A stretch of 64,000 nt of DNA from Flavipsychrobacter sp. (GTDB lineage Bacteria; Bacteroidota; Bacteroidia; Chitinophagales; Chitinophagaceae). Position 1 is the first letter of the stretch. The number at the start of each line of letters is the position of its first letter. The DNA lies in NCBI GenBank assembly GCA_017849575.1, contig JAFIGV010000014.1, positions 1 to 64,000 on the forward strand, written 5' to 3'. The position numbers and the translations under genes were made by a program. Under the pieces are notes generated by a model. The model was given only the letters and a program-made list of their open reading frames with translations, had not been told where the DNA came from and did no database searches. This document shows, piece by piece, positions 36,215-45,034 of the stretch.

Positions 36215-37099
36215 ATGGCGGTATTAGTCAATAAAAATTCGAAGGTAATTGTACAGGGTTTTACAGGAACCGAAGGAACCTTTCATGCCACGCAAATGAT
36301 TGAGTATGGAACTCAGGTTGTAGGGGGAGTAACGCCCGGTAAAGGCGGCACGGCACATCTCGACAGACCCGTTTTCAACACCGTAGCAGATGCGGTAAAA
36401 GATACCGGCGCTGATGTCTCGATCATTTTCGTTCCACCAGCCTTTGCTGCAGATGCTGTAATGGAAGCTGCAGATGCGGGAATCCGGGTGATCATTTGTA
36501 TCACAGAAGGTATTCCGGTTCAGGATATGGTTAAGGCTCGTGAATATCTCAAAGGAAAAGACTGCCGTCTGATCGGACCGAACTGTCCGGGTGTTATCAC
36601 CGCAGGTGAAGCAAAAGTGGGAATCATGCCCGGCTTTGTCTTCAAGCCCGGTCGTATTGGTATCGTGTCCAAGTCAGGTACGCTTACTTACGAGGCTGCA
36701 GACCAGGCAGTGAAAGCCGGACTTGGTGTTTCTACGGCCATTGGTATCGGGGGCGATCCCATCATTGGTACAACCACTAAAGAGGCGGTTGCTTTGCTGA
36801 TGAATGACCCTGAAACTGATGGTATCATTATGATTGGTGAAATTGGTGGTAATATGGAAGCCGAGGCTGCAGAATGGCTGAAGGACAATATGAAAAAGCC
36901 GGTAGTTGGTTTCATTGCAGGCCAAACGGCTCCTCCCGGTCGTCGTATGGGTCACGCCGGAGCTATCATTGGCGGTGCTGATGATACGGCTGCTGCAAAA
37001 ATGAAGATCATGCAGGAGTGCGGCATTCACGTGGTGGATAGCCCCGCAAACATTGGCAGGACGATGGCCGAAGTGCTGCAAAAAGAAAGTGTAGCTTAA
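36215..37099 (+). CDS. sucD: Succinate-CoA ligase alpha subunit
   Basis: 294 aa, cytoplasmic TCA-cycle enzyme that makes succinate and ATP or GTP from succinyl-CoA. CoA-binding residues lie in [12 protein letters not shown] near the N-terminus and [13 protein letters not shown] near 150. The active-site histidine that is phosphorylated is His247 (RRMGHAGAI), matching E. coli His246. It needs the beta subunit SucC, which is not adjacent. It has its own consensus promoter. Confidence 0.97.
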   Translation: MAVLVNKNSKVIVQGFTGTEGTFHATQMIEYGTQVVGGVTPGKGGTAHLDRPVFNTVADAVKDTGADVSIIFVPPAFAADAVMEAADAGIRVIICITEGIPVQDMVKAREYLKGKDCRLIGPNCPGVITAGEAKVGIMPGFVFKPGRIGIVSKSGTLTYEAADQAVKAGLGVSTAIGIGGDPIIGTTTKEAVALLMNDPETDGIIMIGEIGGNMEAEAAEWLKDNMKKPVVGFIAGQTAPPGRRMGHAGAIIGGADDTAAAKMKIMQECGIHVVDSPANIGRTMAEVLQKESVA

Positions 37100-37113
37100 A
37101 GAAAGTGTAGCCT
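37082..37113 (+). repeat. 16-bp tandem repeat at the sucD stop codon
   Basis: AAAGAAAGTGTAGCTT (37082-37097) is followed directly by AAAGAAAGTGTAGCCT (37098-37113), 15 of 16 bases alike. The first copy encodes the C-terminal residues and the sucD stop codon TAA spans the junction, so the second copy is untranslated. This looks like a recent slippage duplication. Confidence 0.85.
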
Positions 37114-37127
37114 GAAATATTGATAAA

Positions 37128-37166
37128 GAAACCGCCCCGGAGATTGATTCCGGGGCGGTTTCTTTG
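37128..37166. terminator. Bidirectional terminator between sucD and the DUF6600-type gene
   Basis: A 14-bp perfect stem (GAAACCGCCCCGGA / TCCGGGGCGGTTTC) with a loop of about 7 bases, T-rich on the + side and A-flanked on the other. It serves sucD and probably also the convergent minus-strand gene at 37205. Confidence 0.92.
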
Positions 37167-37204
37167 GTTGTAAACGCCGGCCGCATTTCAGCGTCGTTTG
37201 CTCA

Positions 37205-38575
37205 TTATCGTCCGCGGCCAAAGGGGCGTACGTTGCGCTCAGCGGGCTGTCCTCTTTGTTCCGTAGAGTGCTGCATTCTCTGCTGGTCGGGCCGTCTCCA
37301 CTCCTGTCGCGGCTGCTCCCGCTGCTGCCTTTGCTGCATCTCCTGTGTCCTGCGGGCACGTTCCTGTTGCATTCGTGCTTCTTGTTCCTGCCTTGCTCTA
37401 TCCTGCTGCATCCGCTGTCTTTGCTCTACTTCCATCCTCTGCCGATCTGCCTGCATCCTTTGTTCGTTCTGCATCCGTGCGCGCTCCTGTTCCTGCCTCA
37501 TTTGTTCTTCTCTTACCGCTCTCTGTGCATCTATTTGCCTGCGCTGTTCTATTTGCCTTTGTTCCTGCTGCTGCCTTAGCTGTTGTTCTCTGATATTTCT
37601 CTGTTGCGCCTCCTGTTGCATTCGCCGGCTTTCATCTATTCGGCCGCGTTCTTCTTGTGGGCGTTGCGACTGTTCTGCTTCACGCTGGCGGTTTTGCATA
37701 TTCTGCTGCCTGTCGAAGCGTTCCTGCCGAACATTATTTTGCCTGCCGTCATTTATCCTCATATCTCGGCTTTCCATTCGAACGGGATTATTTATTGCAC
37801 GTTCCGTTCTCACAGCATTTCTCGGAGCATCGCGCCTTGTTGTACCAATTCTGGTTACTTCAGGGCGATAGATGTTGACCTGATTCCTGTTTACAGATGT
37901 TCTTCCCGGACGGTTGTCGTTTCGAATCTGATAAACATTTACCCGGCCCACGTGTTGCTGTACGTCCGAACGACGGGGGCCATATACGTAGCGGTTGTTG
38001 TAGTAATTATTGATAACAGTGGTCTGGTTGAAAATCGAGTTATTATATCTCGACCCTCTCCAATAGTTGTTATACCCGTTGTGATAAATATATCTGCAGG
38101 GAATGAAGGTCCACCAGTCGTAGGGCGTATAATAGTTGCCCACGGAAACATTGATAGATATGCCGGGGCCAAGGGGAGCCCATCCATAATATCCGCCGCC
38201 GGAACGCCAGTTAACCCACGCCGGACCCCACTGGTCTCCGGGTATCCATACCCAGCCGTAATAATTGTCGTAGGTCCATCGGCCGTAGTGAAACGGAGCC
38301 CATCCCCAGCTATAGTCCGACACCCATGTGTTGCCGTATTCGGTCATCACCCAATGACCACCGGAATAATAGGGGCGAAAATCGTTGCCTGCATCGGGGG
38401 CCCATACGTAACCGTATTGAGGGTCATCGATCCACTGACCATAAGGTGCAAGCTGGTCGTAGAACATTTGGAAGGATACCGAAACGCCCTGAGCCTGAGC
38501 CCTCGGTTGGGGCATGAGCAGCATTGCACCCATAGTTAAAACTGTTGCTGCCATCCATGTTGTAAGTCGTTTCAT
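37205..38575 (-). CDS. DUF6600-type secreted protein with Gln/Arg-rich tail
   Basis: 456 aa. A signal peptide (residues 1-29, ending RAQAQ) is followed by an aromatic, tryptophan-rich domain (about 30-200) with repeats such as APYGQWIDDPQYGYVW, YGRWTYDNYYGWVWIPG and WGPAWVNWRSG, typical of DUF6600/YXWGXW proteins. From about 255 on, the chain is charged and Gln/Arg-rich, likely a coiled helix. It should be periplasmic or outer-membrane associated. The binding target is unknown. Plus-strand ORFs over this region are shadows of the repeat composition. Confidence 0.82.
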   Translation of the reverse strand: MKRLTTWMAATVLTMGAMLLMPQPRAQAQGVSVSFQMFYDQLAPYGQWIDDPQYGYVWAPDAGNDFRPYYSGGHWVMTEYGNTWVSDYSWGWAPFHYGRWTYDNYYGWVWIPGDQWGPAWVNWRSGGGYYGWAPLGPGISINVSVGNYYTPYDWWTFIPCRYIYHNGYNNYWRGSRYNNSIFNQTTVINNYYNNRYVYGPRRSDVQQHVGRVNVYQIRNDNRPGRTSVNRNQVNIYRPEVTRIGTTRRDAPRNAVRTERAINNPVRMESRDMRINDGRQNNVRQERFDRQQNMQNRQREAEQSQRPQEERGRIDESRRMQQEAQQRNIREQQLRQQQEQRQIEQRRQIDAQRAVREEQMRQEQERARMQNEQRMQADRQRMEVEQRQRMQQDRARQEQEARMQQERARRTQEMQQRQQREQPRQEWRRPDQQRMQHSTEQRGQPAERNVRPFGRGR

Positions 38576-38677
38576 TGTCTGATACTTTATTCCTGAAAAA
38601 AATCGCTTTTCAGCGTTTCAGACCTTGTATTACGAAAAGCAGTCCCGGTTTTGTTACGGTTATGTTAATGCTTGGGT

Positions 38678-39511
38678 TTATAATTCAGGGGCCGAAAAAG
38701 TATCCCCGTCTTCCAGTTTACCAGAGTCAAAACCTTTCTTAAACCAGTACATGCGTTGACGTGAAGTGCCATGAGTAAAGCTTTCCGGCACGGCATATCC
38801 CTGGCTTTCCTGTTGCAGACGGTCGTCTCCGATTGCATTGGCTGCAGTTAGCGCTTCCTCTATGTCACCGGCTTCAAGTATCCCTTTCATTCTTTGGGCG
38901 TGGTGTGCCCACATACCAGCCAGAAAGTCGGCCTGGAGTTCAAGTTTTACAGACAATGCATTGGCTTCTTCGCGGGTAGTTTGCTGTTGCAGGCTTCGTA
39001 CCTGATCGGATATGCCGAGGAGATGCTGCACATGGTGGCCGACTTCATGAGCAATCACGTAGGCCATTGCAAAATCGCCGGGTGCGTTAAAGCGGCTTTT
39101 CAATTCCGTATAAAACGAAAGGTCGATATAGACTTTGCTATCGGCGGGACAATAAAAAGGCCCGGTAGCCGCCTGTGCACCGTCGCATCCCGAATGTGTT
39201 CGACCTGAAAATAACACAAGGCGAGGCTTTTGGTATTCCTTTCCTTTTATTGAGAATATCTTATCCCATACATCTTCTGTATCCGCCAGCACTACCCGCA
39301 CAAAGCTTGCATTTGCCGAGTCCGCAGGTGTTTGCTCGAAGGTCGTCGTCGTTTGGGTTTGCTGCTCGTTGAGGAGTTGCGAAGGATCGCCTCCTAAAAG
39401 ATAGATCACAACGGCCAATACAATGGTGCCGATGCCACCGATCATTACGCCCCCGCCCATACCGCGGCGGTCTTCTACCTGATCACTTTCCCTACGTCCT
39501 GCCCAACGCAT
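38678..39511 (-). CDS. Neutral zinc metallopeptidase (YpfJ-like)
   Basis: 277 aa with one membrane helix (residues 22-40, GVMIGGIGTIVLAVVIYLLGG) and a periplasmic zinc domain. The motif HEVGHH (His155, Glu156, His159) sits before LELQADFLAGMWAHH, which provides the third ligand. The family (PF04228, YpfJ) has an unproven role in quality control or envelope maintenance. It lies downstream of the dar genes on the same strand, with a 65-base gap. Confidence 0.9.
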   Translation of the reverse strand: MRWAGRRESDQVEDRRGMGGGVMIGGIGTIVLAVVIYLLGGDPSQLLNEQQTQTTTTFEQTPADSANASFVRVVLADTEDVWDKIFSIKGKEYQKPRLVLFSGRTHSGCDGAQAATGPFYCPADSKVYIDLSFYTELKSRFNAPGDFAMAYVIAHEVGHHVQHLLGISDQVRSLQQQTTREEANALSVKLELQADFLAGMWAHHAQRMKGILEAGDIEEALTAANAIGDDRLQQESQGYAVPESFTHGTSRQRMYWFKKGFDSGKLEDGDTFSAPEL

Positions 39512-39576
39512 AGTAAAACAGTTTGGTTACACTAAAAATAACAGCTTTCGGAAAATGAAGTGCAATATTATTGCGG

Positions 39577-40503
39577 TTATAGCTTACCCTGCTGGTAAGT
39601 AACTCCCTTATAGTATTGAATGTCTTTCAACAGGCGCCGCTTTTTGATCTGCACCTGAAGAAATGCGCTCAGGTTGGTGATGGGGGAGAGAACAAAAATG
39701 CCGATAATAAGCAGTCGCTTGAACAAGAGGACACGTCCACGCCGGTTCGGATCTCCGGGACCGCCTTTTTCACGAATATAAGTTGCGAATTTCCGAAAGT
39801 TGGTAATGCCTCTTTGTTCCAGTAAGATCAGGCCTGGCTTCAGATCCACGGCACCGGCATGTAGTAAATCCGTTTGCAGCCCAGAAAAATCGCCGTCTTG
39901 TATGTGTTTGTAGATAGGCCTGCCGAAGCGTACACAGCCCTGTATGTCCTTGTCCTGAACACCCGCAGCCGGTAAGACACCTGAGGCTTCTTTCTTTCCT
40001 GTAAAAGCCCAGCGTATCACCGTGAGCGTGGAGATAAGGTTGGGATTGCTGTCAGTGAGTACAATATTCCCTACGAGATTAGCACCGAGTCGTAAGAGAT
40101 CGCTTTTCACCTCCTCCTGTGCATTCAACCACATGTTGCGGCTGCCAATGACTGTGAGCACTTTCTTTCCGGTTAAGACTTTCGCAAAGTCACTTTTCAG
40201 AAAACCTGTTATCGGCAGCGAAGGCGAGAGAAACCAGGGTTGATAACCCAGTATAACCAAGTCGTACTGCTGATGATAGATTGCCTCGGGCAAGGGTTCG
40301 ATATCTATAGGGATTCGCTGCACTGTTTCGGGCATGGCATCAAAAAACGTGTAAGCATCCCAGGGAAAAGGGAATGCGTGCGACGGTGTGATGGGAGCGA
40401 AATCGATATTGGTGTGGGGCAGAATATCCGCAAGCAAATTGTCAAGGATGTCGCGCAGTTGCCCACTCTGTGTATAGTAGAGCACCAGGATATTCGGTTT
40501 CAT
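39577..40503 (-). CDS. darA: Dialkylresorcinol-condensing enzyme DarA
   Basis: 308 aa. DarA-type proteins condense two fatty-acyl chains into a dialkylresorcinol ring, the lipid part of flexirubin pigments. The chain starts with a flavodoxin-like strand-loop (ILVLYYTQSGQLRDIL), has VILGYQPWFLSPSLP near 78, a GKKVLTVIGSRNMW segment near 108, and a basic C-terminus. It is ten bases downstream of darB on the same strand, so they form one operon. No ketosynthase, carrier protein or ammonia-lyase gene is adjacent. Confidence 0.88.
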   Translation of the reverse strand: MKPNILVLYYTQSGQLRDILDNLLADILPHTNIDFAPITPSHAFPFPWDAYTFFDAMPETVQRIPIDIEPLPEAIYHQQYDLVILGYQPWFLSPSLPITGFLKSDFAKVLTGKKVLTVIGSRNMWLNAQEEVKSDLLRLGANLVGNIVLTDSNPNLISTLTVIRWAFTGKKEASGVLPAAGVQDKDIQGCVRFGRPIYKHIQDGDFSGLQTDLLHAGAVDLKPGLILLEQRGITNFRKFATYIREKGGPGDPNRRGRVLLFKRLLIIGIFVLSPITNLSAFLQVQIKKRRLLKDIQYYKGVTYQQGKL

Positions 40504-40513
40504 TTCACAGCTT

Positions 40514-41659
40514 TTAGACGGCGGTCAGATAGATGTAGGCATAGGAGAACCGGGCACTTTCGGGCACCATCACGAGTATATTGTCGCCCTTGCGCAAACG
40601 GTTGCTATGATAAAGTTCCTCCAGCATCAGGAAAGGAGAGGCACTGCCTACATTTCCCACCTTTGTCAGATTGTAGAACCATTTTTCGTCGGGGAGGTCC
40701 ATGCCAATATCTGCCAGATTGTTTTTGATTTGCCCTTTGAAAAACTCGCTGGACATATGGGGCAGGAAATAATCTACCTGCTCAGACTTAAGCTGGTATT
40801 TAGCCATCAATTCGCGAAGGAATACGGCACCTTTGGGAACCACGTGGTCGGACAATAATCTGGTATCTTGCTTTAAAGAAAAGACGCTATCGTTGGTCCA
40901 ACTGCCTATTTCAAGATCATTCCAGCCGGTCAGCGACTTGTCCTCATTCTTTATACTGCCTGCATACATACAGGTTTCCAGCTCATGGGCAAAGGATGTA
41001 GTCTCCAGCCAATTGATCCGAAGCGAAAGGGCTTCTTTATTTGGCTCTGCCTGCAGAAGGGCAGCACCCGCGCCGTCGCTGAGCATCCACCGCAGAAAAT
41101 CTTTTTCGAAAGCGATAAACGGGTTTTCTTCCAGCCTCGCGAGGTTCTCTGCCTCTGCCTGAAACCGGGAGGCATGCATCCAGTGTGAAAGCCGTTCTGA
41201 GCCTACACTGGCAGCATTGTTACTTTGCCCGGTAGCTACGCTCATATAGCCGTATTTCATAGCCTGAATGCTGCTGCAACATGCACCTGTAGCGGATAAA
41301 AGTTCGAGCCGCTGCAGACCCAATTCTCCGTGTACCATAGCTGCATGAGAAGGAAGCAACTGATCGGGCGACGTTGTGCCGGCGGTCAGTACCTCAAGCT
41401 GCGACAGCGGTATTTGCTCATCGAAAAGTCCGCGGACAGCATGAGCTGCGAGCTGCGCATTGGAATGCGTCATCTTCCCGTTGCGAAAAGCGTAGTAGCG
41501 CGTCTTGATGCCGTTGTTTCTTAACACGATGGCGCGTGCCTTTGACGGCTTGCCATTGACCATGCCTAAGACAGTCTCCATCTCGTCATTCGCTATCGCT
41601 TCGTTGGGTAAATATTTCGAAAGACGAGTAATATAAACGGGTCTCACTATTTGACTCAA
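40514..41659 (-). CDS. darB: Beta-ketoacyl-ACP synthase III-like DarB
   Basis: 381 aa, thiolase fold. A ketosynthase III active site is visible: Cys127/Cys128 in TGACCSSIQAM, a His in LPHMSSEFF near 298, and an Asn in LTKVGNVGSASPF near 328. DarB is the second condensing enzyme of dialkylresorcinol synthesis. It starts close to a -7 TATCTTTG and a palindrome (41671-41708) on the minus strand, so it is the first gene of the darB-darA operon. Confidence 0.88.
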   Translation of the reverse strand: MSQIVRPVYITRLSKYLPNEAIANDEMETVLGMVNGKPSKARAIVLRNNGIKTRYYAFRNGKMTHSNAQLAAHAVRGLFDEQIPLSQLEVLTAGTTSPDQLLPSHAAMVHGELGLQRLELLSATGACCSSIQAMKYGYMSVATGQSNNAASVGSERLSHWMHASRFQAEAENLARLEENPFIAFEKDFLRWMLSDGAGAALLQAEPNKEALSLRINWLETTSFAHELETCMYAGSIKNEDKSLTGWNDLEIGSWTNDSVFSLKQDTRLLSDHVVPKGAVFLRELMAKYQLKSEQVDYFLPHMSSEFFKGQIKNNLADIGMDLPDEKWFYNLTKVGNVGSASPFLMLEELYHSNRLRKGDNILVMVPESARFSYAYIYLTAV

Positions 41660-41670
41660 AATTTGGCTTG

Positions 41671-41708
41671 CAAAGATAATTATAAACTGTTGGTTTACTA
41701 ATTAGTAA
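41671..41708 (-). promoter_or_regulatory. darB promoter with 14-bp palindromic operator candidate
   Basis: On the minus strand a -7 element TATCTTTG lies at 41671-41678. Sixteen bases upstream, at 41695-41708, is the perfect palindrome TTACTAATTAGTAA, in the place of the -33 element. Its form (AT-rich, two-fold symmetric) suits a MarR- or TetR-type dimer. The regulator is not encoded nearby. This part is inference from sequence. Confidence 0.55.
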
Positions 41709-41770
41709 GTCGGTATTAATAGAAGGCTGCTGAAAAGTAGAAAAAAATGATGAGAAATAGGGTGCTTCAC

Positions 41771-42703
41771 TCAGCGGTATTTCAGGACTTCAGCATATTG
41801 TTTTTCCAACAAATCGTTATGGATCGCCACGGCAGCTTTTACTCCCTCTGCTGCGGCCACTACTACGAAATGCATGTCGATAGAGGCATCGCCCGCCACA
41901 TAAACACCGTCAACATTGGTTTGCTGATGCCGGTTGGTGATGGCGGCCCCTTTTTTGGTGGACCTGCAACCGAGCTGGTCAAGCAACGAGCGGTTTGTAG
42001 AGATACCATGATGGGTGAACAACGCGGTACAATCCACGGTTCTTCCATCCTCCAGCTCCAGCCCCTGCAGTTGCCCTTTATCCAGCAGTAACTTGCGGAT
42101 CCGTTTTGTGATCACTTCTATGCCTTGCTGTTCAAGTTTTTGCTTTTGAGCCAACCTCAGGTAGGTGCCCCCATCCGTAAACAAAGTAAGCTTCCGGGCA
42201 ATGTGCTTCAGGGCCAATGCCATTCCATATCCATTGAGTTGCTGTGCATATAGACCCACATGTTGTTCTTTGCATTCAAATCCGTCGCAAAACGGGCAGT
42301 GAAAGATCGACTTGCCCCAGAGTTCTTTCATGCCGGCTACCTCAGGTATTTGATCACTTACGCCGGTAGCCAGCAGCAGTCTTTTTGAAATGAAATTATT
42401 TCCGTCGGCACAGCTTACTGAAAATTGATCTTCGGACCGGGTTACAGATAAGGCTCTTCCCTGGAAGAAGCTAACAGGATATTGTTTTATCTCTTCATGT
42501 ACGAGATCCAAAAAATCAGCCGGAAGTATGCCATCGCGGGTAATGTAATTATGCAGGCCGTGAGAACGGAGATTGCGCTGCCTTCCCTCATCAATGATGG
42601 CAACACTGCGTCGGCTTCTGGCCAGCACGGTTGCGGCACTCAGACCCGCCGGACCGCCGCCGATAATCAGTACATCCCATACTTTCTGCTCTGCCAGTTT
42701 CAA
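41771..42703 (-). CDS. Thioredoxin-reductase-like FAD oxidoreductase
   Basis: 310 aa with FAD-binding GGGPAG near residue 15 and a redox pair Cys136-Cys139 (HCPFCDG). The NADPH domain lies between two FAD halves, and VAGDAS near 273 binds FAD. The CPFC style resembles GliT-like dithiol oxidases rather than the CATC of standard TrxB, so the partner may be another dithiol (inference). It is monocistronic, minus strand, with a 68-base gap to the small membrane protein gene. Confidence 0.88.
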   Translation of the reverse strand: MKLAEQKVWDVLIIGGGPAGLSAATVLARSRRSVAIIDEGRQRNLRSHGLHNYITRDGILPADFLDLVHEEIKQYPVSFFQGRALSVTRSEDQFSVSCADGNNFISKRLLLATGVSDQIPEVAGMKELWGKSIFHCPFCDGFECKEQHVGLYAQQLNGYGMALALKHIARKLTLFTDGGTYLRLAQKQKLEQQGIEVITKRIRKLLLDKGQLQGLELEDGRTVDCTALFTHHGISTNRSLLDQLGCRSTKKGAAITNRHQQTNVDGVYVAGDASIDMHFVVVAAAEGVKAAVAIHNDLLEKQYAEVLKYR

Positions 42704-42771
42704 GTGTCTGTTTTATACTGAGTGCTAAAAGACCATACCTTGTCTGGCATTCAGGCATACAGTCGGTTGCC

Positions 42772-42927
42772 TTAGCCCTTAGAGACAGATGCATGATGCA
42801 GTTCGGAAACGTTATGTTTCGCTGGTTTTTTACGCTTCCTTTTTTCAAAAAGTATTGCCAGTACTGTGAAGGCCATATACCCGTTTACCAGGAGGCCCGT
42901 CAATAGATTTGCCACTCTTTTCTTCAT
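42772..42927 (-). CDS. 51-aa single-pass membrane protein with basic tail
   Basis: An ATG at 42927 opens 51 codons to TAA at 42774. The chain is MKKRVANLLTGLLVNGYM, then FTVLAILF (a hydrophobic helix at about 7-27) and a strongly basic EKRKRKKPAKHN segment, then a short tail. The positive-inside rule puts the tail in the cytoplasm. No family is recognised, and no strong ribosome site is seen, which is normal for the phylum. The reading frame shows good coding composition. Confidence 0.55.
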   Translation of the reverse strand: MKKRVANLLTGLLVNGYMAFTVLAILFEKRKRKKPAKHNVSELHHASVSKG

Positions 42928-43211
42928 AACCGTTAGGGATTTAAGAGGCCGGCGCCGACACGATGGGGAAGGATAGGTGTCCCGGGCTTCCCGGATTTTT
43001 CGTCGTGCAACGGCAGCATCTTTTGTTCATTTTCTACAAGACAAATTTGCGTTCATCGATCGGCGGGAACATCATAAGACCGCTGTTTAACGCAGGCTTT
43101 GCGAACCCTTAACCAACAGTTTCCAAATGGTTAACGGCTCATTAGCATCGTAGAACCGGGTGGAATATTTGTCATTTCCCTGTCATCCTACGGTCAAATG
43201 CCTGTAAACTG

Positions 43212-43242
43212 TTTTACTTATGTAAAAAAGGTCTTAGATTTA
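43212..43242 (+). promoter_or_regulatory. Candidate promoter for the T9SS type A protein gene
   Basis: TTTT (43212) and TAGATTTA (43235-43242) lie 19 bases apart, a partial match to the consensus. An in-frame ATG at 43242 lies at the end of the -7 element, which supports the start at 43290. The rest of the 42928-43289 gap holds no gene I can support. Confidence 0.4.
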
Positions 43243-43289
43243 TGGGTGAGGAATGGGGTGATTTCGGAGAACCAAAAAAACGTTTTCGC

Positions 43290-44627
43290 ATGAAAAAACT
43301 ATACTTTTTACTTATTACACTAAGTATCGCCAACAGCGGGATACGTGCGAAGACAACCGGGGCAGGTATTCCCAATATTTATCCCTACATCGGTTCTGTG
43401 AACGGCAACAACAATTTGCCCTCATCCAATGCCTCACGCATCATTGGCTATGCAAGTTATCTGCACAATGGAAGTTCCTTTCAGCATGTTGACTCTACCA
43501 CCTACTCCTATTCCTTTGGGCGGGGTGGGGCACTTAGTCTTGAGGAGATGGATGACAACTTTGTGAATTTTGATGATAGTTATACCTACCTGTGGGATGC
43601 CACAAGCAGTTCCTATCAAAACCACTACCATCGTTTTCAGGAATACCTTACCGGAAATAAAGCCGCAAAATATACCTGCCGTAAATGGGACGATGCTCAA
43701 TGGAAGGACTCTTCCCGCTTTATCTATCATTACAACAATGATCTTACGCTGCTTGACCAGACCGATTTTGAGATTTGGCAGGGTCAGTGGTTGAAGCATG
43801 TCATTTACTATAATAGTTATAACAGCCATGGTGATCTGCTTCGGATGAAGGCCAATACTTACATTATGAACTTCAGCTACGATGCGAACTTCAATATGCT
43901 TACACGTATTGATTCAAACGCTACCATAAGTCCTTCGGTTGCCTGGCATAGAAAATCCAAATACGACTTTGCTTATAATGCCAGCAATAAGATGACCTCC
44001 TATACCCTGCAGGAAGGTGTAGGCGGTTTCTGGGTGAACCGATACAAATTTGATCACACCTACAGTGGCAATAGAATTGCCTATACTGATGTCTATGAAT
44101 GGCTGGGTTCAGTGTGGGTACTTCGGGGAAGACACTTGTTTTCCTACAATACTTCCGGAATGAAGACAGCAGATGAATGGCAGGATTGGGACGCTGTTAG
44201 CTCCGTGTTTCAACATTCTACGCGTCAGTTATGGACGTACAATACCTATGATCAACCACTCACGTATTATTCCGAAACCTACGACCCCGTGAATAACAAC
44301 TGGGCCAGCGTGAATGGCGATTTCTTTTATCGCTATTACTATCAGGCCTTTATACCGGCATCCTTACCCGATGTTTCGCAGCATGCCGATCTTCGCTTAT
44401 ATCCGCAGCCCGCTAACGACCGGTTGACGATAGACGCACACTTCACGGTAAGTCAAAATTATCAGCTTACGGTGGTAGATGCTTCCGGAAAACTGATGCT
44501 GCAGCAAATGCGTAACGACGATGGTAATATTCAGCTTTCAGTTGCTTCTTTTCCGGCAGGGAACTATTTTATCAGCATCCAAAACGCTGAAGGCAGGCAG
44601 TCAAAACAATTCCTGATCGCACATTGA
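43290..44627 (+). CDS. Secreted T9SS type A sorting-domain protein
   Basis: 445 aa. A signal peptide (MKKLYFLLITLSIANSG, cut near RAK) is followed by a long beta-rich body with repeated YD/YN tracts (YDANFNMLTRI, YNTYDQPLTYY), a style like YD-repeat or lectin-type proteins. Residues 375-445 form a C-terminal type A sorting tail: LYPQPANDRLTI and later FPAGNYFISIQNAEGRQSKQF. It is a likely cargo of the type IX secretion system. Function otherwise unknown. Confidence 0.85.
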   Translation: MKKLYFLLITLSIANSGIRAKTTGAGIPNIYPYIGSVNGNNNLPSSNASRIIGYASYLHNGSSFQHVDSTTYSYSFGRGGALSLEEMDDNFVNFDDSYTYLWDATSSSYQNHYHRFQEYLTGNKAAKYTCRKWDDAQWKDSSRFIYHYNNDLTLLDQTDFEIWQGQWLKHVIYYNSYNSHGDLLRMKANTYIMNFSYDANFNMLTRIDSNATISPSVAWHRKSKYDFAYNASNKMTSYTLQEGVGGFWVNRYKFDHTYSGNRIAYTDVYEWLGSVWVLRGRHLFSYNTSGMKTADEWQDWDAVSSVFQHSTRQLWTYNTYDQPLTYYSETYDPVNNNWASVNGDFFYRYYYQAFIPASLPDVSQHADLRLYPQPANDRLTIDAHFTVSQNYQLTVVDASGKLMLQQMRNDDGNIQLSVASFPAGNYFISIQNAEGRQSKQFLIAH

Positions 44628-44654
44628 CGATAGCATTGATATAGGTAAAATATT

Positions 44655-44688
44655 CAGCAGCAGCCACATCCCGGGTGCTGCTTTTTTT
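44655..44688 (+). terminator. Intrinsic terminator after the T9SS cargo gene
   Basis: A stem AGCAGCA / TGCTGCT with a loop of about 13 bases is followed by a T run. Confidence 0.8.
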
Positions 44689-44818
44689 GTGGAAAAGATT
44701 GTTGTTATGTTTTATTGTTGTTAAGTGTTTTTTTCTAATTTTATTTACATACAGAAGAAATGAACCGCCTGAACACCGGTTCTTTAGTACCCGGTAACAA
44801 CGCAAAATAAGCCGCAAT

Positions 44819-45034
44819 ATGAACGTAACGCCACTAACACCGGAGCTCTACAATGAGCTCAAACAGGAGAATTACAAATACCTCGTTTACAAAAGACTTC
44901 AGGGTAGCGATGCACAAGGGATTTATGAACCGGTGAAGGAGCTCCCGGATCATTTTGTCATCAGTATGAACTCTATTGAAGATGAGTCGATCAAGACGGC
45001 ATTGACGGAGCAGAAGATACTTGTTGACTATTAG
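44819..45034 (+). CDS. Small hypothetical protein (71 aa)
   Basis: A 71-residue soluble protein starting MNVTPLTPELYNELKQ and ending KILVDY. It is acidic, with a central HFVISMNSIEDESI strand. No signal or membrane segment. Its stop overlaps the end of the convergent gene at 45031 by 4 bases. I do not recognise the family. Confidence 0.6.
   Translation: MNVTPLTPELYNELKQENYKYLVYKRLQGSDAQGIYEPVKELPDHFVISMNSIEDESIKTALTEQKILVDY

Noticed and set aside
37164-38539. Long plus-strand frames over the DUF6600-type gene (Cys/Leu-rich and 318 aa)
   Set aside because: They are the antisense shadow of a low-complexity, GC-biased coding region on the minus strand, which has a signal peptide and family repeats.
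42591-42848. 85-aa minus frame with many Cys and Arg
   Set aside because: It overlaps the flavoprotein start and the 51-aa membrane gene in another frame and has no domain.
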